Source: Flammeovirga yaeyamensis (GTDB taxonomy: Bacteria > Bacteroidota > Bacteroidia > Cytophagales > Flammeovirgaceae). Taken from it: a DNA stretch of 64,000 nt. How positions within the stretch are numbered: position 1 is the first letter of the stretch; each line of letters starts with the position of its first letter. The notes under the pieces were generated by a model, which was not told the DNA's origin, ran no database searches, and saw nothing but the letters and a program-made list of their open reading frames with translations. Below, one piece after another: positions 37,499 to 46,584 of the stretch. A program made the translations under genes and the position numbers. The stretch covers positions 1,225,501 through 1,289,500 of the forward strand of contig NZ_CP076132.1 of NCBI RefSeq assembly GCF_018736045.1, written 5' to 3'.

Positions 37499-38056
37499 CT
37501 AACCCACTCTCTTAATCACCACCAATCTATCTTTCCAGTAAGGAGAGAAAGCAGTTTCCTTTACACCGTCTTTAGAAGAAGTGTAGATGAAGTTAAATCC
37601 TTGTGCAGTTTTCTTAGTAATAATTCCACAGTTGCTCACACGGCTGCTTCCCTTTTGAGTAGAAAAGAAAACCAAGTCACCAGGTTGAGCATCTTCTGTT
37701 GCTACCTTTTTACCTTGTCTAGCTTGTTCTTGAGATATACGAGCTAATTTTACACCTGCAGCTTCCCAAGATAGCATTGTAAGTGCACTAGCATCAATTC
37801 CATTTTTTGATGTTCCAGCACTTTTATACGGAGTACCTACTAAAGAACGAGCCATTTCTACTGCTGTTTCAGCTTTGTCGTTCTGTGTTTTTTCTGATGT
37901 AGAAGTTGTTGTAGTAGAAGATTTTTTAACTTCTTCTTTTTTGATGGTTATAGTTGCTTCTTGTTCCTCATTATTTGATTGTGATTCATTAGATGAATCA
38001 CAAGAGATAAAAGAAGTTAGTCCTAACAGTAGGATAATAGTCGTTGTTGTTTTCAT
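37499..38056 (-). CDS. NlpC/P60-like lipoprotein lacking all catalytic residues
   Basis: A 185-residue lipoprotein (lipobox FISC, C19), with a low-complexity S/T/E/K linker and a C-terminal NlpC/P60 fold. Active NlpC/P60 enzymes cut peptidoglycan peptides with a Cys-His-His/polar triad. Aligned with its upstream neighbour, the catalytic positions are A89 in IDASAL (neighbour DCSGL), N142 in SNCGII (neighbour KHVGMI) and Y158 in FIYTSS (neighbour FIHAST). The fold motifs YKSAGTSKNG and QPGDLVFF remain. It is therefore a likely pseudoenzyme, perhaps binding peptidoglycan or regulating its partner. I start at the ATG that gives a lipoprotein signal, 10 bp after the active paralogue. Confidence 0.85.
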   Translation of the reverse strand: MKTTTTIILLLGLTSFISCDSSNESQSNNEEQEATITIKKEEVKKSSTTTTSTSEKTQNDKAETAVEMARSLVGTPYKSAGTSKNGIDASALTMLSWEAAGVKLARISQEQARQGKKVATEDAQPGDLVFFSTQKGSSRVSNCGIITKKTAQGFNFIYTSSKDGVKETAFSPYWKDRLVVIKRVG

Positions 38057-38066
38057 GATGTATATG

Positions 38067-38687
38067 TTAATGTACTCTTCTGCCGAGTTTATAATATTTT
38101 TTCCAATATATATCTGATATTTCATCCTCTCTCACTCCTTTACTTGTGCTTGCATGAATAAAATATTTTCTTCCGTTTTCTACTTTAGAAATCATCCCTA
38201 CATGTTTGATATAGTTTGATCCTGGCCCAGTAAAGAAAACGAGATCACCAGGCTTTAGACTAGCGAAAGCGACATATTTTCCTGTTTTAGATTGTTCTTG
38301 GGAGGTTCTTGGTAATTGTATGTTGGCCGACTGCCAAGATACCAACATCAAACCGCTACAGTCCATTCCTTTTTTAGTCGTTCCACCAATTTTGTATTTC
38401 ACCCCTTTATAAGACCAAGCAGTTTTTAAAGCTGTCTTTGCTTTTCCGGCAGCCGAAATATTCTTTACTCCTTCTTCTGTAGTAGTCATGGTAGGAAGTT
38501 CATCCGAAGACTCTTGTTGGTTGGAAGGTGTAGTGCTTGAGATTCCCAAAGCCGCTGCTTCCCTTTTCTCCACCTCAGTTAACCGATCTTGTCTAGTGGC
38601 GTAGGTATATTGTTTTCCCCACTGACATGAAGTTAGTGTAGTAAGACTAATAAAAAAAAAGAAATAATATAAGCGTTTAGTGCTCAT
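38067..38687 (-). CDS. NlpC/P60 peptidoglycan endopeptidase lipoprotein
   Basis: A 206-residue outer-membrane or periplasmic lipoprotein (lipobox LTSC, C21). After a linker of about 60 residues the NlpC/P60 domain runs from about 84 to the end with all catalytic residues: C110 in DCSGL, H162 in KHVGM and H178 in FIHAST. Such enzymes cleave the D-Glu/meso-DAP bond or a nearby bond in peptidoglycan stems during wall growth or recycling. It is the first gene of a two-gene operon whose second gene is an inactivated paralogue. The two share their linker-plus-domain layout, so tandem duplication is likely. Confidence 0.9.
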   Translation of the reverse strand: MSTKRLYYFFFFISLTTLTSCQWGKQYTYATRQDRLTEVEKREAAALGISSTTPSNQQESSDELPTMTTTEEGVKNISAAGKAKTALKTAWSYKGVKYKIGGTTKKGMDCSGLMLVSWQSANIQLPRTSQEQSKTGKYVAFASLKPGDLVFFTGPGSNYIKHVGMISKVENGRKYFIHASTSKGVREDEISDIYWKKYYKLGRRVH

Positions 38688-38860
38688 GTGTGTCTGCCAT
38701 TATCGATGGATTCCTAAAATATATCGTTAAAGTAATGTTGAAAAAGTAATATTTCATTTTTACTTAATAACCATGGTTCGACGATAAACATCATTTTCTG
38801 TGGAAATATTTATCTATGAACTCAGGTTAATAATCAAGCTAGCAAAAATTATAGCAAAAT

Positions 38861-38902
38861 AAAAAACCCTCTTAGAATATTCGTTCTAAGAGGGCCTTTT
38901 TG
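38861..38902. terminator. bidirectional-type terminator after rnc
   Basis: A perfect 11-bp stem CCCTCTTAGAA/TTCTAAGAGGG with a 6-nt loop. The minus strand continues into six Ts. It lies just past the rnc stop. Confidence 0.9.
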
Positions 38903-38913
38903 GGTGATGAACT

Positions 38914-39657
38914 CTATATTAGAGTTAGATTTTCGCAAGTTTTACGGGCAGCATCTTGTTCTGCTTTCTTCTTACTATATCCAGCACCTTCTGCTTGGAC
39001 ATCACCATCAATAAGAAGATTTACTTTAAACTGCTTACCGTCTTTACCACCTTGCTTTGATACAGTAAACTCTACAGCTTTACTGTTTTTCTGTGCCCAC
39101 TCAATAATAAGACTTTTAAAATTGGTAGTGGTTTCGATAATTTCCTCAATATCATAATGTCTCATTAGGAGCTTATGAATGATGAAACGTCTTGTGAAAT
39201 GAAAACCTCTATCTAGATAAATGGCACCAATAAAAGCTTCCATTGCATCTCCATAGATCGATTTGTGACTTAAGGCCGAATTTTTTCTTCCTTCGAAAGC
39301 CACCATCTGACTTAAACCGATTTTTACAGCTAAACGGTTTAATGATTCTCTGTTTACAATACGTGATCGAATTTCTGTTAGAAAACCTTCGTCTTTATAG
39401 GGGTATCTTTTAAATAAATATTCAGCAACCACCGAACCAAGTACGGCATCACCAAGATACTCTAGACGTTCATTGGATTCTTTAAATCCTTTTATCGCTC
39501 CACTTTCGAAAGCAACAGAAGTATGTTGCATTGCTAAATGATAAAGCTTAATGTTGAACGGTTTTCTGCCAGTGATCTGTCGAACCACTCTTGCCAATTC
39601 TTTCTCCTGATCATTATAAGAGGACACCCATCGTTTTAAGAGTTTTCCTAAAAACAT
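38914..39657 (-). CDS. rnc: ribonuclease III
   Basis: A 247-residue endonuclease for double-stranded RNA, used in rRNA and mRNA processing. The signature ERLEYLGDAVLG (about 84-95) carries the catalytic acidic residues, a second acidic site lies in SIYGDAMEAFIGAIY, and the C-terminal dsRNA-binding domain ends KKKAEQDAARKTCENL. Length is typical. The order acpP-fabF-rnc is common in Bacteroidota, but here a strong terminator after fabF isolates rnc, which needs its own promoter in 39658-39884. Confidence 0.96.
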   Translation of the reverse strand: MFLGKLLKRWVSSYNDQEKELARVVRQITGRKPFNIKLYHLAMQHTSVAFESGAIKGFKESNERLEYLGDAVLGSVVAEYLFKRYPYKDEGFLTEIRSRIVNRESLNRLAVKIGLSQMVAFEGRKNSALSHKSIYGDAMEAFIGAIYLDRGFHFTRRFIIHKLLMRHYDIEEIIETTTNFKSLIIEWAQKNSKAVEFTVSKQGGKDGKQFKVNLLIDGDVQAEGAGYSKKKAEQDAARKTCENLTLI

Positions 39658-39884
39658 AAAAAAGGTGTAGTATAAGTCTCGAAAAAAACCGAGGATGAAA
39701 TTATGTTCATCTGAATTGGATGTAAATTATTACTATCGAATTCTAGATTTACCAAAAATGTGAAAAATAATTAAAATTATTGCAAAGTTTTTAGCAAAAT
39801 CTTTTTAACTGATAGTAGGATAGTATAAATAATCGTATACGCTATTCATTTAAACCCTTTATGACAACACTCAAATTAAGAAAT

Positions 39885-39917
39885 AAAAAAACCCGTTAGT
39901 AGAAAACTAACGGGTTT
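39885..39917 (-). terminator. intrinsic terminator after fabF
   Basis: ACCCGTTAGT/ACTAACGGGT, a 10-bp stem with a 5-nt loop, followed on the minus strand by seven Ts. Confidence 0.9.
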
Positions 39918-39933
39918 GAAGTTTCTTTTTTGA

Positions 39934-41187
39934 TTAGTCTGTAACTTTCTTGAAAATCACAGAGAAGTTATGACCACCAAATCCGAATGTGTTTGATAAT
40001 GCAATATTTACATCACGTTTCTTAGCCTCATTGAATGTACAATCCAATTTCGAATCAAGATTTTCATCAGGAGTTTCGAAGTTGATTGTCGGAGGAATAA
40101 CACCTCTTTCAATAGACATTAAACAAGCTAAGGCTTCTACAGCTCCAGCAGCACCTAATAAGTGACCTGTCATAGATTTTGTAGATGAGATACTTACATT
40201 GTAAGCAGACTCGCCAAATACTTTTTTGATAGCATTCACTTCACCAATATCACCAAGTGGTGTAGAAGTACCGTGAACGTTGATGTAATCTACATCTTCT
40301 GGCGTAATGCCTGCATCTTTAATTGCTTCTGCCATAACACGGCTAGATCCTTCTCCTTCCGGATGTGGAGCCGTCATATGGTAAGCATCTGCAGTCATAC
40401 CACCACCAATTACTTCAGCATAGATTTTAGCACCTCTAGCTTTTGCATGCTCATATTCTTCAAAGATGAATGCACCAGCACCTTCGCCAAGTACAAAACC
40501 ATCTCTAGTGGCATCAAAAGGTCTAGAAGCAGATGACGGAGAATCGTTTCTAGTAGATAATGCTCTTAAAGCATTAAAACCACCGATACCAGCTTCGCAA
40601 ACCGCTGCCTCTGAACCACCTGTTACGAATAGGTCAGAAATACCAAAACGGATATAGTTGAATGCATCTACCATGGCGTTTGTTGCCGATGCACAAGCTG
40701 ATACAGTTGTGAAGTTTGGTCCTTTTAATCCCCAAGTCATAGAAATATGTCCAGGAATTAAATCAGGGATCATCTTAGGAATGAAAAAAGGGTTAAATCT
40801 TGGAGTACCGTCTCCGTTGGCAAATGAAGTTACCTCGTCTTGGAAAGACTTAAGTCCACCAATACCAGAACCCCAAATTACGCCAAAGCGGTTTCTATCA
40901 ACAGATTCAAGATCTAAATTAGAATCATCAATTGCTTGTTTGGCTACAGCAACACCATATTGGCTTACCAAGTCCATTTTACGCAATTCTTTTCTGTCAA
41001 TATACTCCTTAGCATCGAAGCCTTTCACTTCGCATGCAAATTGTGTTTTGAATTTTGAAGCGTCGAATTTAGTGATAGGTGCAGCACCGCTAACACCTTT
41101 CTCTAGATTATTCCAGTATTCTTCGACACTATTACCAAGTGGTGTAATCGCACCAATACCGGTAATAACAACTCTTCTAGGTTTCAT
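39934..41187 (-). CDS. fabF: beta-ketoacyl-ACP synthase II
   Basis: A 417-residue condensing enzyme of type II fatty acid synthesis, which elongates acyl-ACP with malonyl-ACP. The active-site cysteine C165 lies in TVSACASATNAM, and the two catalytic histidines are in VHGTSTPLGD and STKSMTGHLLGAAG. The glycine-rich C terminus SNTFGFGGHN is complete. It follows acpP by 128 bp on the same strand, the usual pairing of enzyme and carrier. Confidence 0.96.
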   Translation of the reverse strand: MKPRRVVITGIGAITPLGNSVEEYWNNLEKGVSGAAPITKFDASKFKTQFACEVKGFDAKEYIDRKELRKMDLVSQYGVAVAKQAIDDSNLDLESVDRNRFGVIWGSGIGGLKSFQDEVTSFANGDGTPRFNPFFIPKMIPDLIPGHISMTWGLKGPNFTTVSACASATNAMVDAFNYIRFGISDLFVTGGSEAAVCEAGIGGFNALRALSTRNDSPSSASRPFDATRDGFVLGEGAGAFIFEEYEHAKARGAKIYAEVIGGGMTADAYHMTAPHPEGEGSSRVMAEAIKDAGITPEDVDYINVHGTSTPLGDIGEVNAIKKVFGESAYNVSISSTKSMTGHLLGAAGAVEALACLMSIERGVIPPTINFETPDENLDSKLDCTFNEAKKRDVNIALSNTFGFGGHNFSVIFKKVTD

Positions 41188-41315
41188 AGAAATTTGTCTT
41201 TTGGAATATCCAAAAATAAAACAAACCTGACAGATTTAGCATCCTTTTGTTGAGGCGCTTGCTCTATCAGGTTCGCTAGCGTTTGATTCGCTTATTTAAA
41301 GGGAGTGTAAACTTA

Positions 41316-41552
41316 TTAGTTTACGTTGTCCTCAAGGTATGCGATCGCGTGACCTACAGTTGTGATGCTTTCTGCTTTATCATCAGGAATTGAAGTGTTG
41401 AATTCTTTTTCGAATTCCATGATTAACTCAACAGTGTCAAGTGAGTCTGCACCTAAGTCGTTTGTGAAGCTAGCCTCAGGAGTAACATCTGACTCCTCAA
41501 CACCTAACTTATCAACGATAATTTGTTTTACTTTTTCTGCAATTTCGGACAT
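41316..41552 (-). CDS. acpP: acyl carrier protein
   Basis: A 78-residue acidic four-helix protein that carries acyl chains on a phosphopantetheine arm. The attachment serine is S37 in [11 protein letters not shown]. Length and sequence are standard. First gene of the acpP-fabF unit; conventional fatty acid synthesis served by this pair runs alongside the Pfa-type synthase at the end of the window. Confidence 0.97.
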   Translation of the reverse strand: MSEIAEKVKQIIVDKLGVEESDVTPEASFTNDLGADSLDTVELIMEFEKEFNTSIPDDKAESITTVGHAIAYLEDNVN

Positions 41553-41682
41553 CTTAATAACTTTTAGTTGACCAATTGAGTTGCAAAGAAATACAACAAA
41601 ATTTATTTGTGCAAATATTATTGGTCAAAAGACCGGTATTATATTATGCAAGCATACTTAAGAAAGCTTAAGTCATTGAAAA

Positions 41683-42129
41683 TCAAACTCTTTTTTTCTT
41701 TCGAGTTTCTTTTCGAGTTTCTAAATAATTCATAAGTTCTTCCTTCGCTACTCCAATTAAGAACGTAGTTGCCTCATCTCTAAGCATTTTTCCAAAGGAA
41801 GGGATCTTGGAATTTTTACTTTCTGATAGTGGAAGTTGACCCGTATTTTTGTTTTCCTTCGCCAGTTTCTTCAAAAACTTTTTCTGACTACGTTTATTGT
41901 GGACCTTAAATCCCCATTGTGTAAGACTATAGGCAGCGACTAAAGCAGCGCCGTAGACCATCATTTTCTTTACATCACTTCTAACATCTGTGACCGTATC
42001 TGTGGCTACGTTAACTAAGTCTTCTTTATATTTTTTAGTCTCTTCTTTTAACTGAATTTTTTCAGCTTTTAATCGCTCTCTAACTTCGTTGGCAGAGACT
42101 TTCGGTTTATTATCTGTAGTTTCACTCAT
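41683..42129 (-). CDS. single-helix membrane-associated protein of unknown function
   Basis: A 148-residue protein. A charged N-terminal helix (coiled-coil-like, about 12-50) precedes one membrane segment (about 55-72, MVYGAALVAAYSLTQWGF), followed by basic and helical sequence ending in a KKKR tail. I do not recognise the family. Only 3 bp separate it from the holin-like gene upstream. The pair recalls YqjD/YqjE-type envelope protein pairs, but this is a comparison of layout, not of sequence. Confidence 0.72.
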   Translation of the reverse strand: MSETTDNKPKVSANEVRERLKAEKIQLKEETKKYKEDLVNVATDTVTDVRSDVKKMMVYGAALVAAYSLTQWGFKVHNKRSQKKFLKKLAKENKNTGQLPLSESKNSKIPSFGKMLRDEATTFLIGVAKEELMNYLETRKETRKKKRV

Positions 42130-42132
42130 AAT

Positions 42133-42543
42133 CTACACTTGATTTTCTTCATTGATATGGTCAATAGCCTGATCAATTAAAATCAAGAACTGTTGACGAA
42201 TGCGACCCGTATTGGCGATAATTACACCAAATATCACCAAGCAGAAAACACCTACTATACTGAATCCTGCAAAGGGAGGCCAGGAGAAGATATAATTTAC
42301 AAAAAGGGCAAAAGCCAAAGCAAAAAAGCAGAAAGCTAAAGTCATAAAGGTCAATAGAACAGTAAAGATGGCCAATAAAGCCAACATGCCCGATAACCCA
42401 GTTTTTAACTCAATACTAAATAATTTGGCATAAGTCTCTATCAACTTTACAAAAGACTGAATAATCTTATCAAACCGTTCTTTCTGAAACGCTTGTTCCT
42501 CTTCAGTAAAAATTCTATTCCTTATAGAGCTCCTCTTCGACAT
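42133..42543 (-). CDS. holin-superfamily III (YqjE-like) membrane protein
   Basis: A 136-residue protein. A cytosolic amphipathic start (QSFVKLIETYAKLFSIELKTG) leads into two long hydrophobic helices (about 50-80 and 85-112) and a short hydrophilic tail. This matches the Phage_holin_3_6/YqjE family, which in non-phage context is an envelope protein of unknown role. No phage genes are near. First gene of a two-gene operon. Confidence 0.75.
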   Translation of the reverse strand: MSKRSSIRNRIFTEEEQAFQKERFDKIIQSFVKLIETYAKLFSIELKTGLSGMLALLAIFTVLLTFMTLAFCFFALAFALFVNYIFSWPPFAGFSIVGVFCLVIFGVIIANTGRIRQQFLILIDQAIDHINEENQV

Positions 42544-42809
42544 ATATTTTATTCTTTTCCTTTATTAATTTTGATAGAGTATAACAAATATAAAAGTTAT
42601 AAAGAATATCGAACCTTATTCAGTGCACATTTAACGTATTTCTTAATTAATTGATGAATATTGTTCATCTTTAAATCAACATGTCGATTGTAAATTGATA
42701 CATTCTACTCCTCCGATAATTAAATTAAAGCATTATCTTTAAAAGAGTATTTGATATTCACAATCAAAATCACTCGATCTATTTTTTATTCTTAATAAGA
42801 TCTTACTTG

Positions 42810-45800
42810 ATGCTCAAAAGTATTGCACATACGCTTTTTCTACTACTGTGCTTTTCAGTCAATGTATTCAGTCAGCAAATACACCTAACACTATCTCAAG
42901 GTCATGTGGGAGAGGTCATCGAAATGGCCATTTCTGATGATGCTAAATTATTGGCTACAGTGGGTGAAGATGGCTCTTTAAAACTATGGAACACAGACGA
43001 AAAAAGACTACTTGATACCATTTTTCCACATGAATATGGAGTGTCTACGCTTTGTTTTTCGAACGATAATAAATACCTGGCAACTGCAGGTAAAGATCGT
43101 TCTGTAAAAGTATGGAGCTTAGAGGATAGAAAACTTCTTTATCAATACGATTCCTTGGATTACGATATTGTCGAAATGCGATTTGTACAAGGATACCTGC
43201 TATTTATAAATAAAGGAGGCATGATCTATCGTTTCGATTGGCAAAAAATTAAATCAACGCCAGACGGCTTGGAAGTGAAAGCCAATTTTGGCAACTTCTC
43301 CTCCATAAATTATAATAGAGAAATTAAGTGGTTAGGAGCAGGTTATATGAATGGTATGGTTGGGTTATGGAGAGGGTATGACCGACCAACGATAGAGGAA
43401 AAATTACACGACGATTGGGTATCTGATATCGACTTCGTACCAGAAGATTCTTTAGTGATTTCGGCCTCTTGGGACAAAACCATTAAAGTATGGGATGCGA
43501 ATAATCGAAAAGTGGTATGTACTTTAAAATCACCTGATAATACTCCATTTATTGATATTGTCTACGCACCTTATTTCAAGATTTTATGTGTAAAAACACA
43601 AACCGATAGAGTATATTTCTATAAAGTAAACAATGGGATTATCGAAGATGAACCTGTTGGTATTAAGGATGATATGCTATTAATGAAGTTTACTAAAGAC
43701 CGACGATTTGCCGCATTCACCCACAGGGATGGAAGTTTTTCGTTGTGGTCTTTGCATAAAAATCAAAAGTCCTTTGTAGAAGTAAATTGGAGGCCTCAAG
43801 CCAGTTATCCTAAATGTGCTTTGCTGGATCCTAACTCTTCAGAAGTGTCCATCGGTTTATCGAACGGAAAAATTCAAATTTGGCGTCCCAAGGTAAATAC
43901 AACATCAATCGTGTTTCAAGCCCATGAAGGAAGCATCAACGCTTTATCGTACAATACAGTGAAGCAAACGCATACCACCGCTGGCTCAGATAGCTTATTA
44001 AAAATATGGAATAATCGAGGACAAAATCTTCATACTACTAAACTCAATTTTGTAGTGAAATCAATGAAGAATGTCCCTCTAAATAATCATGATTGTATTG
44101 GTGGAGATGATGGGGGAGTTTACCTTTTTAACGATATCACTCAGAACTTAAGAAAGCTCTATGATCATAATAGAGATATAATAGAAGTAAGCGTTTCTAA
44201 TAGTGGGCGTTTTATATCAAGTATAAGTAGCGATCGTTCCTTAAAAATCTATGACTTTAGAGTGAACAAAGTTGTATTCTCTGATTTTATAAGTGATGTA
44301 CAATTACAAGATGTATCATTTAATGAAACAGACGGGCTACTATTAGTGGGGGGGAAACATCATTTGTTTCTTTTTGATGCTGTGACTTTTAAACTGATTA
44401 AAAAAGTAGAAACTGATGCACCTATACAAACCATCAGTTACCTAAATAAATCAGACCTTTGGCTCATTGGTAAGCTTTCGGGAGAGATTGTATTGATGAA
44501 TGATTCCTTGGAAAAACAAGTCAACCAATTTGACTTCACTTCGATTCCAATGGTGACTTTATTGCCCTTCGAAAAGCAAGATGTTTTCTTCACGGTAAGA
44601 AGAGACATGAGTTTGGATTTAATGGATGTGTATCAAGAAGAACCTATGGGTAAACTGATTGTGACCGATGATGGTGATTGGGTACTCAAACATGTTACCG
44701 GACTATTTGATGTTGGCGATCTGAATATGGAAAATATCTATTATGTCTACGGTAACGAAACCATCGATTTTGATCAATTAAAAGATATGTATTGGGAGCC
44801 CGGATTGGGACAGGAACTTATCGAAAGACAAGAATTAAGAAAGGTACCATCGTTAAGCGATTTAAAATTATATCCTGATGCCGAGGTGGAGCAAAAAGAT
44901 AAAACCCTATGGATTCATCTTAATGATAGAGGAGGAGGAGTAGGTACAGTGTCACTTTTTATTAATAATAAGGAAGTGATTCATGACCTTAAAGATGTTG
45001 CCACTATAGAACAAAAAGATAATAAGGAGTATTATAAGGTACCCATTTCGATGCTCGAAGGTAATTTGATGGATGGTAAGAATAATGAAATCTCTGTGAT
45101 TGCCACAAACCAAGAAAATACCTTGTCGGGAAGGGGACTGAAGCTACAATACAAAGGGAAAGATGTCGAATTGGAAGTGCCACCAACTTTATATGCTATT
45201 GTTGTTGGGGTATCAAATTATAGGGGACGATTACTTGATTTAAGATATGCATCTAAAGACGCTCAAGCCGTAGCTGAGGTAATTGAGGATGGGTCAGAAA
45301 ATCTATTCGGCATTCAAAATACAGATATCCAATTGATATCGTCTGATGTGGAAGATAACCTTCCATCAAAAGAAAATATTAGGAAAGCATTTAAAAATGT
45401 ATCCAATAAGGCGAATTCATCAGATGTTTTGTTTGTCTTTTTGGCTGGACATGGAACGGTTGGGGATAATGAAGATGGGGGGAAAGACTTTTATTTCCTC
45501 ACAAAAGATATGGTCAACTCCGATATCAAAGATCATCATATCAGAACAAATTACTCTATTAATGGATCCGAACTGATGGAGTGGATCAAAGAGATTCCGA
45601 TTAGTAAGCAAGTCTTTGTGATTGATGCTTGTCATGCCGGTTCCTTTTCGACAAATCAGATTGTTTCTAGAGACGATAACGAAGAAGGGTTGAAAAAGCG
45701 TGCCTTAGAGAAAATCCGTTCTAGAACAGGTATGTTTATGTTGTCGGGAGCATCAGCAGATAAAGTAAGCTACGAGTCGTCTATTTTAAAACATGGACTG

Positions 45801-46343
45801 CTTACGTATTCACTTTTGGATTACATGAAATTCGGTGCCCTAAACGAAGGGAAATTTGTGGATGTTCAAAACCTATTTACCTATGCGATTGACAAAGTGC
45901 CTGAATTGGCCGATGATATGCAAGGCGAGCAACAACCCGAATATAGAATGCCAAGAGGAGCAGGTAGTTTTTACATAGGAGAATTGGCTACCGATGATCG
46001 AAAAAAGATCATACTATCTCTTCAAAAAAATAGAATTGCCGATATAAATTTTGAGGAGGAGAAGACATGGATAGATCAAAAGGAGATAGAAAAGAAGTTT
46101 GTAGAGAAGATCATTTTAAACGATGAAGAGTATCCTTTTTATTATCAAAAAGGAGCGGAAGGAACAGATGTATACGAATTAAAAGGACGATATAAAGTAG
46201 GTAAAAAAGGAATCAAGTTAAACTATCGTTTAATTTCTGAGGATAAGCTGATAGGAGAATGGGAGATAACCGCTGAAAATGAGGGAGGTATAGTCGATCA
46301 GGTAATCAATCAAATGCTCTTATTATTTGATGAAAACCAGTGA
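42810..46343 (+). CDS. exported WD40-repeat protein with C14 caspase-like domain
   Basis: An 1177-residue protein with an N-terminal signal peptide (cleavage near VNVFSQ, about residue 22). WD40-like propeller repeats cover about 25-600 (LLATVGEDGSLKLWN, YLATAGKDRSVKVWS, VISASWDKTIKVWD). The caspase/metacaspase domain (about 790-1040) has the catalytic H881 in FLAGHGT and C941 in IDACHAGS, so it should be an active arginine/lysine- or aspartate-type peptidase. A C-terminal region of about 120 residues is unassigned. I start at ATG 42810; a TTG precedes it. The export signal places it in the periplasm or outside, unlike most bacterial caspases. No partner gene is obvious. Confidence 0.87.
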   Translation: MLKSIAHTLFLLLCFSVNVFSQQIHLTLSQGHVGEVIEMAISDDAKLLATVGEDGSLKLWNTDEKRLLDTIFPHEYGVSTLCFSNDNKYLATAGKDRSVKVWSLEDRKLLYQYDSLDYDIVEMRFVQGYLLFINKGGMIYRFDWQKIKSTPDGLEVKANFGNFSSINYNREIKWLGAGYMNGMVGLWRGYDRPTIEEKLHDDWVSDIDFVPEDSLVISASWDKTIKVWDANNRKVVCTLKSPDNTPFIDIVYAPYFKILCVKTQTDRVYFYKVNNGIIEDEPVGIKDDMLLMKFTKDRRFAAFTHRDGSFSLWSLHKNQKSFVEVNWRPQASYPKCALLDPNSSEVSIGLSNGKIQIWRPKVNTTSIVFQAHEGSINALSYNTVKQTHTTAGSDSLLKIWNNRGQNLHTTKLNFVVKSMKNVPLNNHDCIGGDDGGVYLFNDITQNLRKLYDHNRDIIEVSVSNSGRFISSISSDRSLKIYDFRVNKVVFSDFISDVQLQDVSFNETDGLLLVGGKHHLFLFDAVTFKLIKKVETDAPIQTISYLNKSDLWLIGKLSGEIVLMNDSLEKQVNQFDFTSIPMVTLLPFEKQDVFFTVRRDMSLDLMDVYQEEPMGKLIVTDDGDWVLKHVTGLFDVGDLNMENIYYVYGNETIDFDQLKDMYWEPGLGQELIERQELRKVPSLSDLKLYPDAEVEQKDKTLWIHLNDRGGGVGTVSLFINNKEVIHDLKDVATIEQKDNKEYYKVPISMLEGNLMDGKNNEISVIATNQENTLSGRGLKLQYKGKDVELEVPPTLYAIVVGVSNYRGRLLDLRYASKDAQAVAEVIEDGSENLFGIQNTDIQLISSDVEDNLPSKENIRKAFKNVSNKANSSDVLFVFLAGHGTVGDNEDGGKDFYFLTKDMVNSDIKDHHIRTNYSINGSELMEWIKEIPISKQVFVIDACHAGSFSTNQIVSRDDNEEGLKKRALEKIRSRTGMFMLSGASADKVSYESSILKHGLLTYSLLDYMKFGALNEGKFVDVQNLFTYAIDKVPELADDMQGEQQPEYRMPRGAGSFYIGELATDDRKKIILSLQKNRIADINFEEEKTWIDQKEIEKKFVEKIILNDEEYPFYYQKGAEGTDVYELKGRYKVGKKGIKLNYRLISEDKLIGEWEITAENEGGIVDQVINQMLLLFDENQ

Positions 46344-46407
46344 AAATATTTCTCTCACTCAAAATATCTAATGAATAAAAAAAACTAAAAACTACCCTAA
46401 CACCCTA

Positions 46408-46529
46408 TTAAGTGTAATGTTTCCTTTTGTTTATGTCGTTTCAACTCAATATCTTACTGAATCAAACGATATTGAATCATCGCTTAAATAGGAATAAGAC
46501 AACGTTTTCTTTTAAGCTGAATTACACTT
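46408..46529. repeat. nested inverted repeats upstream of the cNMP-acyltransferase gene
   Basis: Outer arms AAGTGTAAT (46410-46418) and ATTACACTT (46521-46529) enclose inner arms TCAATATC/GATATTGA (about 46448-46478). It lies in the 241-bp gap between the caspase and acyltransferase genes and could be a leader structure or a small mobile repeat. Confidence 0.35.
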
Positions 46530-46584
46530 TTAAACTAACAACATAAGTTCATTGAGCTTAAGTTAACAATGTAACATCTGCTAT

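Noticed and set aside
40658-41230. 190-codon plus-strand open frame
   Set aside because: It is the antisense of fabF, whose catalytic motifs are complete; no start context or conserved motif supports it.
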